Positions 36,977 to 46,537 of a stretch of DNA of 46,537 nucleotides are shown in pieces. The notes below the pieces were generated by a model. It ran no database searches, was not told the origin of the DNA, and saw only the letters and a program-made list of their open reading frames with translations. Made by a program: the position numbers and the translations under genes. How positions within the stretch are numbered: position 1 is the first letter of the stretch; every line of letters begins with the position of its first letter. Source of the DNA: Pseudomonadota bacterium (GTDB lineage: Bacteria; Desulfobacterota; DSM-4660; Desulfatiglandales; B25-G16); assembly GCA_030603345.1 (NCBI GenBank), contig JAUVXZ010000003.1:1-46537 (forward strand), in the 5' to 3' direction.

Positions 36977-39100
36977 TTAGGACACCTTATCGCCAGGGAG
37001 CGGTTCACCGTCGAAAGTGGCTATAGATAGACGATCGGCAGCGCTGCCAGAGAGGACCATACCTTCTGAGAGGCCAAATCTCATCTGGCGTGGCTTCAGG
37101 TTCGCAACGACAATGACTTTTTTGCCCACGAGCTTCTCAGGCTCCGGGTAGGCAGAGCGGATTCCCGCAAAGGTCTGACGCAGCCGCCCCTCGCCAAGGT
37201 CGACCATGAGCCGAATCAGCTTCTTTGACCCCTCAAGGAGGCTGGCCTCACGGATGATGCCTACCCGAAGGTCTATCTTGGAAAAATCGTCGATGGTGAT
37301 TTCTCTCTCGATAGGCTCAAGATCCTCACGTTTATCCGATGAGGGGGCGCCAACCTCTCGTTTGGCAGTTTTGGCTTCTTTTTCAGCCTCCCTGACTCCT
37401 GTCATACTGGTTTGCGCCTTCTCGATCTTCGCCCAGGTATCCCGGAGCGTAGCGGTGCGATTGAAGATCAATGCTCCCTGAGAAGAATCAATGGAGTCCA
37501 CGCAGAAATAGCCCAGTCTCTCGAACTGGTAACGACTTCCCGGTGCTGCGCCTGCCAGACTTGGTTCAAGGCGGCAGGAGGTCAATGTCTCTAACGAGTT
37601 CGGATTCAAATGCGTTTCAAAATCAGAACCATCCTTGTTATCGGTTGGGTCTGGTTTGACGAAGAGGTGATCATACAAACGTACCTCGGCTTCGAGCGAA
37701 TGTGAAGCTGAAACCCAGTGCAATGTTGCCCTGACCTTGCGTCCGTCCGGAGAGTCACCGCCTCGTGTCTCCGGATCATAGGTGCAGTGGAGCTCAACCA
37801 CCTCGCCGGTTTGTTCGTCCTTAACCACATCCACACATTTGACAAAATACGCGTATCGCAGCCGTACTTCGCGACCGGGGGCCAGACGGTAGAACTTCTT
37901 CGGGGGGTCCTCACGAAAATCCTCCCGCTCAATGTAGAGCACCCGTGAAAAGGGCACTTTCCGTGTCCCCATACTGGGATCTTCCGGACTGTTCAAGGCG
38001 TCCAGCTCTTCTACCTGGCCCTCTGGATAGTTGTCTATGACCACCCGGAGCGGACGTAGTACTGCCATCACACGGGGAGCTCTTCGATTCAGATCTTCGC
38101 GAACGCAGTGCTCGAGCAGTGCTATATCCACCATACTGCCTCTCTTGGCCACACCGATGCGCTCACAAAAGTCTCGGATTGACTCCGGCGTGTAGCCCCG
38201 TCTCCTGAAGCCAGATATAGTAGGCATCCGTGGGTCGTCCCATCCAGTGACATGCCCGTGTTCTACCAACTCCAGAAGCATTCGCTTACTCATTACGGTG
38301 TAGCTGAGGTTGAGGCGGGCAAACTCAATTTGCTGGGGATGATACAGGTTCAATTCATCAAGGAACCAGTCGTATAATGGGCGATGATCTTCAAATTCAA
38401 GCGTGCATATGGAATGTGTGATCTCTTCGATGGAATCCGACTGCCCATGGGTAAAGTCATATGTCGGATAGATGCACCATTTGTTGCCCGATCGGTGATG
38501 TTCAGCATGAAGGATTCGGTACATCACTGGGTCCCGCATATTCAGATTTGGTGATGCCATATCAATCTTTGCCCGAAGCACACGGGAACCGTCCTCGAAT
38601 TCGCCTGCCTGCATGCGCTCGAATAACTCTAGGTTTTCTTCCACCGTACGATTCCGATAAGGGCTTTCTTTCCCTGGCTTAGTTAAAGTGCCTCGATATT
38701 CACGGATCTCATCTGCACTCAAGTCATCAACATAAGCTTTGCCTGCTTTTATCAATTGTATGGCATATTCATATAATTGCTCAAAGTAGTCTGATGCGTA
38801 GAACTCTCGGTCTTCCCAATCGAATCCAAGCCATCGAACGTCTTCCTTGATCGACTCCACATATTCAAGCTCTTCTTTGCTTGGATTCGTGTCATCGTAT
38901 CGCAAATTGCAGGGCCCTCCGTAATCGGCAGCCAGACCAAAGTTGAGGCAAATGGACTTGGCATGTCCAATATGGAGATAGCCGTTTGGTTCCGGTGGAA
39001 AGCGGGTATGAACGCGACCACCATATTTGTTTGTTTTTAGGTCTTCATCAATGATATTGCGAATGAAGTTAGGTGGGGGGGTTGAATCTGGTTTGGTCAT
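36977..39100 (-). CDS. glnS: Glutaminyl-tRNA synthetase with C-terminal Trbp111/EMAPII-like tRNA-binding domain
   Basis: [47 protein letters not shown]-terminus [47 protein letters not shown]...[16 protein letters not shown]. Confidence 0.93.
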   Translation of the reverse strand: MTKPDSTPPPNFIRNIIDEDLKTNKYGGRVHTRFPPEPNGYLHIGHAKSICLNFGLAADYGGPCNLRYDDTNPSKEELEYVESIKEDVRWLGFDWEDREFYASDYFEQLYEYAIQLIKAGKAYVDDLSADEIREYRGTLTKPGKESPYRNRTVEENLELFERMQAGEFEDGSRVLRAKIDMASPNLNMRDPVMYRILHAEHHRSGNKWCIYPTYDFTHGQSDSIEEITHSICTLEFEDHRPLYDWFLDELNLYHPQQIEFARLNLSYTVMSKRMLLELVEHGHVTGWDDPRMPTISGFRRRGYTPESIRDFCERIGVAKRGSMVDIALLEHCVREDLNRRAPRVMAVLRPLRVVIDNYPEGQVEELDALNSPEDPSMGTRKVPFSRVLYIEREDFREDPPKKFYRLAPGREVRLRYAYFVKCVDVVKDEQTGEVVELHCTYDPETRGGDSPDGRKVRATLHWVSASHSLEAEVRLYDHLFVKPDPTDNKDGSDFETHLNPNSLETLTSCRLEPSLAGAAPGSRYQFERLGYFCVDSIDSSQGALIFNRTATLRDTWAKIEKAQTSMTGVREAEKEAKTAKREVGAPSSDKREDLEPIEREITIDDFSKIDLRVGIIREASLLEGSKKLIRLMVDLGEGRLRQTFAGIRSAYPEPEKLVGKKVIVVANLKPRQMRFGLSEGMVLSGSAADRLSIATFDGEPLPGDKVS

Positions 39101-39314
39101 ACACGTGACTCCTTTCTCATTTATCGCTCCGCCATTGCTCGGTTACGGTGGCTACATAACTTTTCCCGTGGATTTGGGGAGCGTGCCACTCCATAGATTC
39201 ATATCCTTAACATTGTATTTTAACACATTTTATCACTTTGTTAAGTTTTTATGTTCAGTTTTCAGGTTATTGACTAACTGATCTCTGAGAAGGCAGCAAA
39301 GGAAACGCATGCAA

Positions 39315-39351
39315 ATAAAAAGGGGTTGGCCTTAACAAAACCCAACCCCTT
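39315..39351 (-). terminator. Rho-independent terminator downstream of the tRNA pair
   Basis: Minus strand AAGGGGTTGG...CCAACCCCTT (10-bp stem) followed by TTTTTA. Confidence 0.8.
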
Positions 39352-39360
39352 GATGCTCTG

Positions 39361-39436
39361 TGGTAGTCCCAACGGGAATCGAACCCGTGTCTTCGGCGTG
39401 AGAGGCCGATATCCTAGACCGCTAGACGATGGGACC
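39361..39436 (-). tRNA. tRNA-Glu (anticodon CTC), CCA encoded
   Basis: GGTCCCATCGTCTAGCGGTCTAGGATATCGGCCTCTCACGCCGAAGACACGGGTTCGATTCCCGTTGGGACTACCA. Confidence 0.95.
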
Positions 39437-39523
39437 CCATAGATAAAGTAAGGAGTATGCAGTAGGCAGTAAGTACCGGTCAGATGTTTACGGCCTGTTT
39501 AGGCCCCACTGCTTACTATCCTA

Positions 39524-39597
39524 TGGCTGGGGGAAAGGGACTCGAACCCCTGTCTGCAGGGCCAGAACCTGCCGTCCTACCACTGAACGATCCCCCA
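39524..39597 (-). tRNA. tRNA-Gln (anticodon CTG), CCA encoded
   Basis: TGGGGGATCGTTCAGTGGTAGGACGGCAGGTTCTGGCCCTGCAGACAGGGGTTCGAGTCCCTTTCCCCCAGCCA. Confidence 0.95.
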
Positions 39598-39784
39598 GTT
39601 CTACGACTTATAATTCTCTCGATCCTCTCCCCAATGTCAAGTAAAATCTGCCACCCATGTCAGCGCAACAACCCTCGAAGCCCTACTTACAACATATTTC
39701 GGATCATTTGGCAGTAATTCGTTCAAAGGATCAGTGATGACCCGAGCGTTTCCTTGGCTTTGTAACATGGAGCAAAGACTGGTG

Positions 39785-40843
39785 CTATTTCCCTTTTCTT
39801 CTTTCAGGCCTTAATGACCGAACTGCTGCACCGGCCCTCCACATCTCCGAGTTTCTTATCTCCTCCAACTCTTTTCCGAGCTTCTCTTTATAGTCTGGTG
39901 CGCTGTTGGCCTGGAGGACGATCCTGGTCTCCTCACCTGAAACAACACTTTCGTAAAGGTCTTCAAAGAGTGGGGCGACGGCATTCCTGAACTTGTGCCT
40001 CCAGTCAAGAGCTCCCCTCTGTGCGGTTGTGCTCGTGTTCGCGTACATCCAATCCATACCATTTTCAGCGACGAGGCGAATGAGGCTCTGGGTGAGTTCT
40101 TCTACGGTCTCGTTAAAGGCCTCGCTGGGGCTATGACCATGCTTGCGAAGCGCATTGTACTGGGCCTCCATGACACCGGCCAGGCAACCCATGAGAACAC
40201 CCCGCTCCCCAACAAGATCACTGTGCACCTCTTTTTCGAAGGTCGTGGGGAAGAGGTATCCAGAACCGATAGCAATCCCCAAGGCACGTGTCCTCTCCTC
40301 TGCTCTCCCCGTAAAATCCTGAAACACCGCATAGCTTGCGTTTATTCCCTTTCCTTCCAGGAAATTAGACCGCACCGTAGTGCCCGAGCCCTTGGGTGCT
40401 ACCATGATCACGTCCACATCTTCCGGCGGGATGACTTTTGTTTGATCCTTATACACAATGGAAAACCCGTGAGAAAAGTAGACGGCATCCCCTGCTTTGA
40501 GATGCCCCTTGATCTTGGGCCACACAGCCACCTGTCCTGCATCGGAGATTAACATCTGAATAATGGTTCCCCGTTCTGCGGCCTCTTCCAGTGGAAAAAG
40601 GGTTTCTCCTGGCTTGAAACCGTCACTGATGGCCTTATCCCAAAATACTTGCTCTTCTTTTCTTTGGCCCACAATAACGTTAATCCCGTTATCTCTCATA
40701 TTCAGGGATTGTGCAGGACCTTGAACGCCATACCCAAGAACAGCCACTGTTTCGCTGGCCAGAACCTCCTGCGCCTTTTCTAATGGAAATTCCTCGGAAG
40801 TAACCACATCCTCTACTACTCCGCCAAAATCAACTTTTGCCAT
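39785..40843 (-). CDS. ilvC: Ketol-acid reductoisomerase
   Basis: VAVLGYGVQGPAQSLNMRDNGINVIVGQRK; MVAPKGSGTTVRSNF. Confidence 0.93.
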   Translation of the reverse strand: MAKVDFGGVVEDVVTSEEFPLEKAQEVLASETVAVLGYGVQGPAQSLNMRDNGINVIVGQRKEEQVFWDKAISDGFKPGETLFPLEEAAERGTIIQMLISDAGQVAVWPKIKGHLKAGDAVYFSHGFSIVYKDQTKVIPPEDVDVIMVAPKGSGTTVRSNFLEGKGINASYAVFQDFTGRAEERTRALGIAIGSGYLFPTTFEKEVHSDLVGERGVLMGCLAGVMEAQYNALRKHGHSPSEAFNETVEELTQSLIRLVAENGMDWMYANTSTTAQRGALDWRHKFRNAVAPLFEDLYESVVSGEETRIVLQANSAPDYKEKLGKELEEIRNSEMWRAGAAVRSLRPERRKGK

Positions 40844-40875
40844 AAAGATCCTCCTGTTAGTTTCGTGTGGAATCG

Positions 40876-41385
40876 TTATTTGTTATTCCGCGACAGTGCG
40901 ATAGAGCCGGTCCGCGCAATCTCCTTGATTCCCATCGGTTTCAAAAGGTTTAGGAATGCCGATAATTTCTCCACCGTGCCTGTTACCTCAATGGTATAAT
41001 GGGTAGTATTCGTATCCACTACCTTACATTTGAAGATATCTACAAGTCGTAAAATCTCGGCTTTGTGCCCCGGCCTTGCTCTTACCTTCACCAGAGCCGT
41101 TTCACGCTCCACAAAATCCGTCTCAGTCAGATCATGAACCTTGATTACATTAACCAATTTGTTGAGCTGTTTATTGATCTGCTCGATAATGAGTTGATCT
41201 CCGGTCGTGACCAGCGTTATCCTGGATACAAGGGGGTCCATGGTCGCAGCGACACAAAGGCTCTCTATATTGTAGCCACGACCGCTAAACATCCCAGCAA
41301 TGCGGGAAAGCACGCCTGGTTGATTGTCCACTAACAGTGAAATAGTATGTTTTTCTTCGGTCATTGTTCTCATAATATGCTCCAT
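40876..41385 (-). CDS. ilvN: Acetolactate synthase small (regulatory) subunit
   Basis: HTISLLVDNQPGVLSRIAGMFSGRGYNIESLCVA. Confidence 0.95.
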   Translation of the reverse strand: MEHIMRTMTEEKHTISLLVDNQPGVLSRIAGMFSGRGYNIESLCVAATMDPLVSRITLVTTGDQLIIEQINKQLNKLVNVIKVHDLTETDFVERETALVKVRARPGHKAEILRLVDIFKCKVVDTNTTHYTIEVTGTVEKLSAFLNLLKPMGIKEIARTGSIALSRNNK

Positions 41386-43071
41386 TTACACGAGAAGCAT
41401 CTCGGTCATTGGCGCTCCTGCTGGGACCATCGGGTATACGCATTCTTCGCGGTCTACCCAGAAATCCATAATAACCGGCTTTGGTGTGCTTAGACCTTCC
41501 TTGAGAACGGGCACAACCTCTTGTGGTCGCGTAGCCCTCAGACCAACGGCTCCGTAAGATTCAGCGAGCTTCACAAAGTCCGGCGCCTCATCTATGCTGG
41601 TGGAGGCATATCTCTTTTCATAGAATAATTGCTGCCATTGCCGGACCATACCAAGATATTTGTTATTGAGAATAACTATCTTGACCGGAAGGCTATATTG
41701 CACGGCGGTTGCCATCTCCTGGATGTTCATCTGGATGCTCCCATCGCCGGCTATATCTACAACCAATTTATCCTGAGAGGCCACCTGTGCACCTATAGCA
41801 GCTGGAAAACCAAAGCCCATGCAACCGAGCCCGCCAGAGGTAATAAAGGAGTTTGGCTGATCAAAGTGATAGTATTGAGCTGCCCACATCTGATTCTGTC
41901 CTACTTCAGTGGTGATAATGGCCTGTCCGTTTGTCATGTCATAGAGCCTTTCGATGACATACTGGGGTTTGATTATATCCATTTGCTCATAGGACAAAGG
42001 ATTGGTGCTCTTCCATTCCTCTATCTGGTCCAGCCAAGGTTTGTTTTTGTATGGGTCTATTATTAATGCTTCCTCATCCATGAGCTTTTTAAGCTCACCA
42101 AGTGCGATCTTGCAATCCCCGACTATAGGGACTGCTACCGGGATATTTTTTCGTATAGAGGTAGGATCGATATCGATATGAATAATCTTGGCATGGGGAG
42201 CAAAGGTATCGATCTTTCCTGTTACCCTGTCATCGAAACGAACGCCAATCCCGATTAAAAGATCACACGATCCGATGGACATATTTGCACGGTAGGTACC
42301 ATGCATCCCAGGCATTCCGAGCCATAGCTCATCAGTTCCGGGAAATGCACCGAGACCCATGAGAGAAGCTGTCACAGGGGCATTGAGTCTTCTGGCAAAC
42401 TCGGCAAGTTCTCTGGATGCACCTGAAAGAATTACGCCCCCACCGGCAAATATAACCGGTTTTCTCGCCTCTCTTATGAGGTTGATAGCCTTTTTGACCT
42501 GCTTCATATTCGGCTTGTAGGTTGGATTGTAAGACTTTAGAGAGGGCGCACGTAAGGGTTTATATGCTGTTTTACCCTGGATGATATCTTTTGGGATATC
42601 TACAAGCACGGGACCAGGGCGTCCGGATCGAGCGACGTAGAAAGCCTCTTTAACAGTCCGTGCCAGATCCTCAATGCTTCGTACAAGATAGTTATGTTTG
42701 GTACATGGTCGGGTAATACCTACAATATCAACCTCCTGGAAGGCATCATTTCCTATAAGGTTTGTAGGTACCTGTGCGGTAAAAACAACCACCGGGATGG
42801 AATCCATATAGGCAGAAGCAAGGCCACTAACGGTGTTGGTTGCTCCCGGCCCTGACGTTACAATGCATACCCCAACAGATCTCTTTGCCCTGGCATAGCC
42901 ATCAGCGGCATGCACAGCCCCCTGCTCATGTCTGACCATAATATGTTGAATATTGGTTCGAGCCAGCTCATCGAAGATATCGATGGCAGCACCACCCGTC
43001 ATACCAAATACAGTGTCAACTCTTTCCTCCTTAAAAATCGCCATCAGGATTTGAGCGCCAGTGATTTTCAA
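41386..43071 (-). CDS. ilvB: Acetolactate synthase large subunit
   Basis: FGMTGGAAIDIFDEL; GPGATNTVSGLASAYMDSIPVV; GDGSIQMNIQEMATA. Confidence 0.95.
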   Translation of the reverse strand: MKITGAQILMAIFKEERVDTVFGMTGGAAIDIFDELARTNIQHIMVRHEQGAVHAADGYARAKRSVGVCIVTSGPGATNTVSGLASAYMDSIPVVVFTAQVPTNLIGNDAFQEVDIVGITRPCTKHNYLVRSIEDLARTVKEAFYVARSGRPGPVLVDIPKDIIQGKTAYKPLRAPSLKSYNPTYKPNMKQVKKAINLIREARKPVIFAGGGVILSGASRELAEFARRLNAPVTASLMGLGAFPGTDELWLGMPGMHGTYRANMSIGSCDLLIGIGVRFDDRVTGKIDTFAPHAKIIHIDIDPTSIRKNIPVAVPIVGDCKIALGELKKLMDEEALIIDPYKNKPWLDQIEEWKSTNPLSYEQMDIIKPQYVIERLYDMTNGQAIITTEVGQNQMWAAQYYHFDQPNSFITSGGLGCMGFGFPAAIGAQVASQDKLVVDIAGDGSIQMNIQEMATAVQYSLPVKIVILNNKYLGMVRQWQQLFYEKRYASTSIDEAPDFVKLAESYGAVGLRATRPQEVVPVLKEGLSTPKPVIMDFWVDREECVYPMVPAGAPMTEMLLV

Positions 43072-43123
43072 GTCTTATCTCTCCTCTTTTGCTAGGTTGC
43101 TGTTCTTTTCTCTTAGGCCTACC

Positions 43124-43633
43124 TCATGATGCCCCTCGTCCGGTTAACCCCTTTTTCTTGACGTACTCAACCAATCCCCCGGCATCTACTATCTCCCTCA
43201 TGAACCTGGGGACTGGCTTGGCAAAAAACTGCTGGCCGGTATTCATATTCACTATCTCCCCGGTTGCTAGATCAACGGATACCAAAGAACCTTCGTTAAC
43301 AGACTGAGGCGCCTCCTTGGATTCCAGGATGGGGAGACCCACATTGAAGGCGTTTCTATAAAAGATGCGAGCAAAATTTTCTGCTACGACAACGCCAATT
43401 CCAGCTGCTTTGATGGCGAGAGGAGCGTGTTCCCGAGAGGATCCAGATCCAAAATTATTCCCAGCCACAAGTATATCGCCCGGGGAAATCATATCCATAA
43501 AGCCGGGTCTTATATCGGCAAAACAATTCCTTGCAAGCTCGTCTCTATCAGAGCTGTTCAGAAACCGCGCGGGAATTATGAGATCGGTGTCCACATTGTC
43601 TCCAAACTTCCAAACGGTGCCCTGGACCTTCAT
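43124..43633 (-). CDS. leuD: 3-isopropylmalate dehydratase small subunit
   Basis: GDNVDTDLIIPARFL; GNNFGSGSSREHAPLAIKAAGI. Confidence 0.93.
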   Translation of the reverse strand: MKVQGTVWKFGDNVDTDLIIPARFLNSSDRDELARNCFADIRPGFMDMISPGDILVAGNNFGSGSSREHAPLAIKAAGIGVVVAENFARIFYRNAFNVGLPILESKEAPQSVNEGSLVSVDLATGEIVNMNTGQQFFAKPVPRFMREIVDAGGLVEYVKKKGLTGRGAS

Positions 43634-44893
43634 CTAAAGCTCCTCCGGTCCGGCAATATACCCCACAACAGCTGAGGCTGCAGCAATGGCTGGACTTGCC
43701 AGATATACCTCACTCTTGGGGTGCCCCATTCGACCGATGAAATTTCTGTTGCTGGTGGAAACGGCTCTCTCTCCCTCGGCCAGGATACCAAGATGGCCAC
43801 CCAGACACGGTCCACAGCAGGGAGGGCCAATAACCGCACCAGCATCAATCAGTGTCTTTATGATCCCCTGCTCAATAGCTTCACTGTAGATGAGTTGGGA
43901 ACCAGGAATGACGATGAGCCTGATTCCCTTAGCAACCTTTCTGCCTTTGAGTATGGTGGCTGCTTCCCGAAGATCTTCCAAGTAGCCATTGGTGCAGGAC
44001 CCTATAAAGACCTGGTCGAGTGATATATGTGGAACCTTTGATAAAGGCCGGACATTGGCCGGAGAGTGGGGCAAGGCTATTTGAGGTTCGATAGTATCCA
44101 CCACGATCTTGATTACCTTTTCATAGTCTGCACCAGGATCACTGATGCAGACAAGTGGCGTTCTGTGGGATCTTTCAGCCACAAATGCCAAGGTAATCTC
44201 GTCTGGCTCAATTATGCCGTTTTTTGCTCCGGCCTCGATAGCCATATTGGTCATGGTGAACCGTTGAGCCATGGGAAGCTCTTCGATAACGCTCCCAGAG
44301 AATTCCAAGGCGCAGTAGTTTGCGCCGTCAACTCCCAACGTGCCCAAGGTATAGAGTATAAGGTCTTTTCCCCTCACCCAGGGCAGCAGAGAGCCCTCGT
44401 ATTCGATTTTGATTGTTGGAGGTACCTTAAGCCAGGTCTTGCCGGTGGCCAGTATTACCCCGAGATCGGTACTCCCGACACCGGTGGAAAAGGCGCCCAA
44501 GGCGCCGTACGTACAGGTATGGCTATCTGCCCCGATAACCAGATCTCCAGGTATGACGAGGCCCTTTTCAGGCAGAAGTACATGTTCGATACCGGACTGC
44601 CCCACTTCATAGTAATGGTGAATCTGATGGTGAACGGCAAATTCCCGCATCACCTTGGCCTGCTCGGCTGACTCAATATCCTTGTTAGGCACAAAGTGGT
44701 CAGGGATGAGCGCAATTCTGTTGGGATCGAATACCGGCTGATTTCCTACCTCGTTGAAAACCGCTATCGCCAACGGGGCAGTGATATCATTGGCCATGGC
44801 TAGATCCACCTTAACCTCTATGAGATCCCCAGGGGAGACATCGGTACGGGAGGCGTGCTGAGCAAGTATCTTTTCAGTCATGGTCATGGGCAT
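43634..44893 (-). CDS. leuC: 3-isopropylmalate dehydratase large subunit
   Basis: GADSHTCTYGALGAFSTGVGSTD; IGSCTNGYLEDLREAA; GPPCCGPCLGGH. Confidence 0.94.
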   Translation of the reverse strand: MPMTMTEKILAQHASRTDVSPGDLIEVKVDLAMANDITAPLAIAVFNEVGNQPVFDPNRIALIPDHFVPNKDIESAEQAKVMREFAVHHQIHHYYEVGQSGIEHVLLPEKGLVIPGDLVIGADSHTCTYGALGAFSTGVGSTDLGVILATGKTWLKVPPTIKIEYEGSLLPWVRGKDLILYTLGTLGVDGANYCALEFSGSVIEELPMAQRFTMTNMAIEAGAKNGIIEPDEITLAFVAERSHRTPLVCISDPGADYEKVIKIVVDTIEPQIALPHSPANVRPLSKVPHISLDQVFIGSCTNGYLEDLREAATILKGRKVAKGIRLIVIPGSQLIYSEAIEQGIIKTLIDAGAVIGPPCCGPCLGGHLGILAEGERAVSTSNRNFIGRMGHPKSEVYLASPAIAAASAVVGYIAGPEEL

Positions 44894-44955
44894 CTTTTAT
44901 GTTCTCCTCCTATCCCCTCCGCGGAGAGCCGACAGAGTACGTGAGCATTGTTGGC

Positions 44956-46491
44956 TCACTTGGTCTTGTGAGCCGATGAGTCCCGCTTAAGATGTGCCAG
45001 TCTATTCAATCCATTAATAAAGGCCTTTGCACTGGCGACTATAATGTCAGGATCGTTCCCTTTACCGAGTGTCTGCACCCCGTTTTCTTCCAGTCGCACC
45101 GTCACGCCTCCCTGGGCATCTGTCCCGCCAGTTAACGAATCAATAGAGAATCGAAGTAGTTTGGATTTCGTTCCGGTCATCTTTGCAATAGTATTGTAAG
45201 TGGCATCAATGGGACCTATGCCAAACCCTGCCTTCTGTTTTTCCTTGCCTTGGATCTCCAATTGTACTGTCGCGGTGGGGACAGTTGCAGTCCCGCTGAT
45301 CACATTAAGGTACTTGAGTTTATAGGTATCTGGAACTCTTAGCACCTCTTCGGCAACGAGGACTTCTAAATCCTCATCCACGATTTCCTTCCTTTTGTCT
45401 GCAAGGTCTTTAAACTTTGTAAACAGACGGTCGATATCTCCTTTGGACAATTCATACCCGAGCTTCCTCAAACGATCCCTAAATGCGTGCCGGCCTGAAT
45501 GCTTCCCCATAATAAGACGATTGGTTTTCAAACCAACGGTAGCAGGCTCGATGATTTCATAGGTGGTTTTATTTTTTAAGACCCCATCCTGATGAATGCC
45601 AGCCTCGTGGGCAAAGGCATTCGCTCCTACAATGGCTTTATTGGGCTGGACCGGTATTCCGGTAATCATTGCGAGCAAACGGCTTGATGGATATATCTCT
45701 CTGGTATCAATTTCTGTATAATAAGGCAGATAATTCCTCCTGGTGTGGAGGGCCATAATGACCTCTTCAAGAGATGTATTGCCTGCACGCTCTCCAATCC
45801 CATTTACCGTAACCTCAACCTGCCTTGCTCCAGCATTGATACTCGCCAAGGTGTTGGCTGTGGCCAGGCCCAGATCGTTGTGACAGTGAACGCTTAGAAT
45901 TGCCTTGCCGATATTTGGCGTGTGACCTTTCACATAGACAACAAGGTCAGCAAACTCAGCAGGAATAGCATAACCCACGGTGTCAGGAAGATTGACTGTG
46001 GTGGCTCCGGCTGAAATAGCCGCCTCAAAAACTTTGCAAAGAAAGTCTCGGTCACTTCGGGAACCGTCCTCAGCTGAGAACTCGACATTGTTCGTGAATT
46101 GTGCGGCGTATTTTACTGCGTCAACTGCCTGGTTGATGACCTGATCTCTACTCATCTTCAATTTATGCTTAAGGTGGATATCAGAGGTGGCAATGAAAAC
46201 ATGAATACGGGGATTTGCAGCCTGTTTGATTGCACCCCATGCGGCGTCAATATCTTCTTTAGAGGTTCGAGCAAGGGCAGCTACCTGCACGGTCCTAACC
46301 TTTTGAGCGATCATCTGAACTGCCTCAAAATCTCCTTCGGAAGAGGACGGAAAACCTGCTTCAAGTACGTCTATCTTTAGGTTTTCCAACTGGGAGGCAA
46401 GGTGGATTTTCTCAGCAGTGTTCATGCTAAAGCCTGGAGACTGCTCCCCATCCCTCAAGGTAGTATCAAACACGATAATCTTGTCTTCCAT
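44956..46491 (-). CDS. leuA: 2-isopropylmalate synthase
   Basis: VFDTTLRDGEQSPGFSMNTAEKI; LSVHCHNDLGLATANTLASI; GKHSGRHAF. Confidence 0.95.
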   Translation of the reverse strand: MEDKIIVFDTTLRDGEQSPGFSMNTAEKIHLASQLENLKIDVLEAGFPSSSEGDFEAVQMIAQKVRTVQVAALARTSKEDIDAAWGAIKQAANPRIHVFIATSDIHLKHKLKMSRDQVINQAVDAVKYAAQFTNNVEFSAEDGSRSDRDFLCKVFEAAISAGATTVNLPDTVGYAIPAEFADLVVYVKGHTPNIGKAILSVHCHNDLGLATANTLASINAGARQVEVTVNGIGERAGNTSLEEVIMALHTRRNYLPYYTEIDTREIYPSSRLLAMITGIPVQPNKAIVGANAFAHEAGIHQDGVLKNKTTYEIIEPATVGLKTNRLIMGKHSGRHAFRDRLRKLGYELSKGDIDRLFTKFKDLADKRKEIVDEDLEVLVAEEVLRVPDTYKLKYLNVISGTATVPTATVQLEIQGKEKQKAGFGIGPIDATYNTIAKMTGTKSKLLRFSIDSLTGGTDAQGGVTVRLEENGVQTLGKGNDPDIIVASAKAFINGLNRLAHLKRDSSAHKTK

Positions 46492-46537
46492 GGAAACGCT
46501 CCTTTCATTTCATCACTAGGTGGTAATTATTATGATC

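Noticed and set aside
1-46537. CRISPR array, rRNA operon, prophage or intact IS element
   Set aside because: No regularly spaced repeats, rRNA-like sequence, transposase or integrase motifs seen in the ORFs; the triplicated segment lacks terminal inverted repeats or an associated transposase.

Overview
The window looks like a bacterial chromosome segment, probably from an anaerobic Desulfobacterota/'Deltaproteobacteria'-type organism; this placement is inferred from gene content only. Contents in order: (i) 1-20.6 kb, almost all minus strand: a KorA/KorD 2-oxoacid:ferredoxin oxidoreductase end, two complete Liv/HAAT-type ABC importers (H-M-G-F plus binding protein), a three-subunit molybdenum hydroxylase with a CoxG-like SRPBCC protein, a DUF2848-like protein, an acyl/aryl-CoA ligase, a UbiD-family decarboxylase with a zinc-ribbon mini-ORF, and a PYROXD2/phytoene-desaturase-like flavoprotein. 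(ii) 20.6-27.3 kb, a rearranged zone: polyprenyl diphosphate synthase, FmdE-like protein, SRPBCC protein, a second PYROXD2-like flavoprotein, a racemase gene split by an in-frame TGA, and several gene remnants. (iii) 27.2-36.8 kb: cupin, two-subunit aconitase X, SDR epimerase, Fe-ADH, and a bis-MGD oxidoreductase / 4Fe-4S / AOR / MoaD tungsten-or-molybdenum cluster. (iv) 37-46.5 kb housekeeping: GlnRS with an appended Trbp111-like domain, tRNA-Gln(CTG), tRNA-Glu(CTC), ilvC-ilvN-ilvB, leuD-leuC-leuA. The strongest unusual signals are: (1) a promoter + 5'UTR + start-of-ORF segment of the CoA ligase present three times, with the two truncated copies translationally abutting unrelated genes; (2) an in-frame TGA in the racemase followed by a SECIS-like hairpin; (3) a frame-shifting tandem duplication in a ferredoxin gene that overlaps an A_AAA_AAG slippery site. 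No rRNA, CRISPR array or intact mobile element was recognised.
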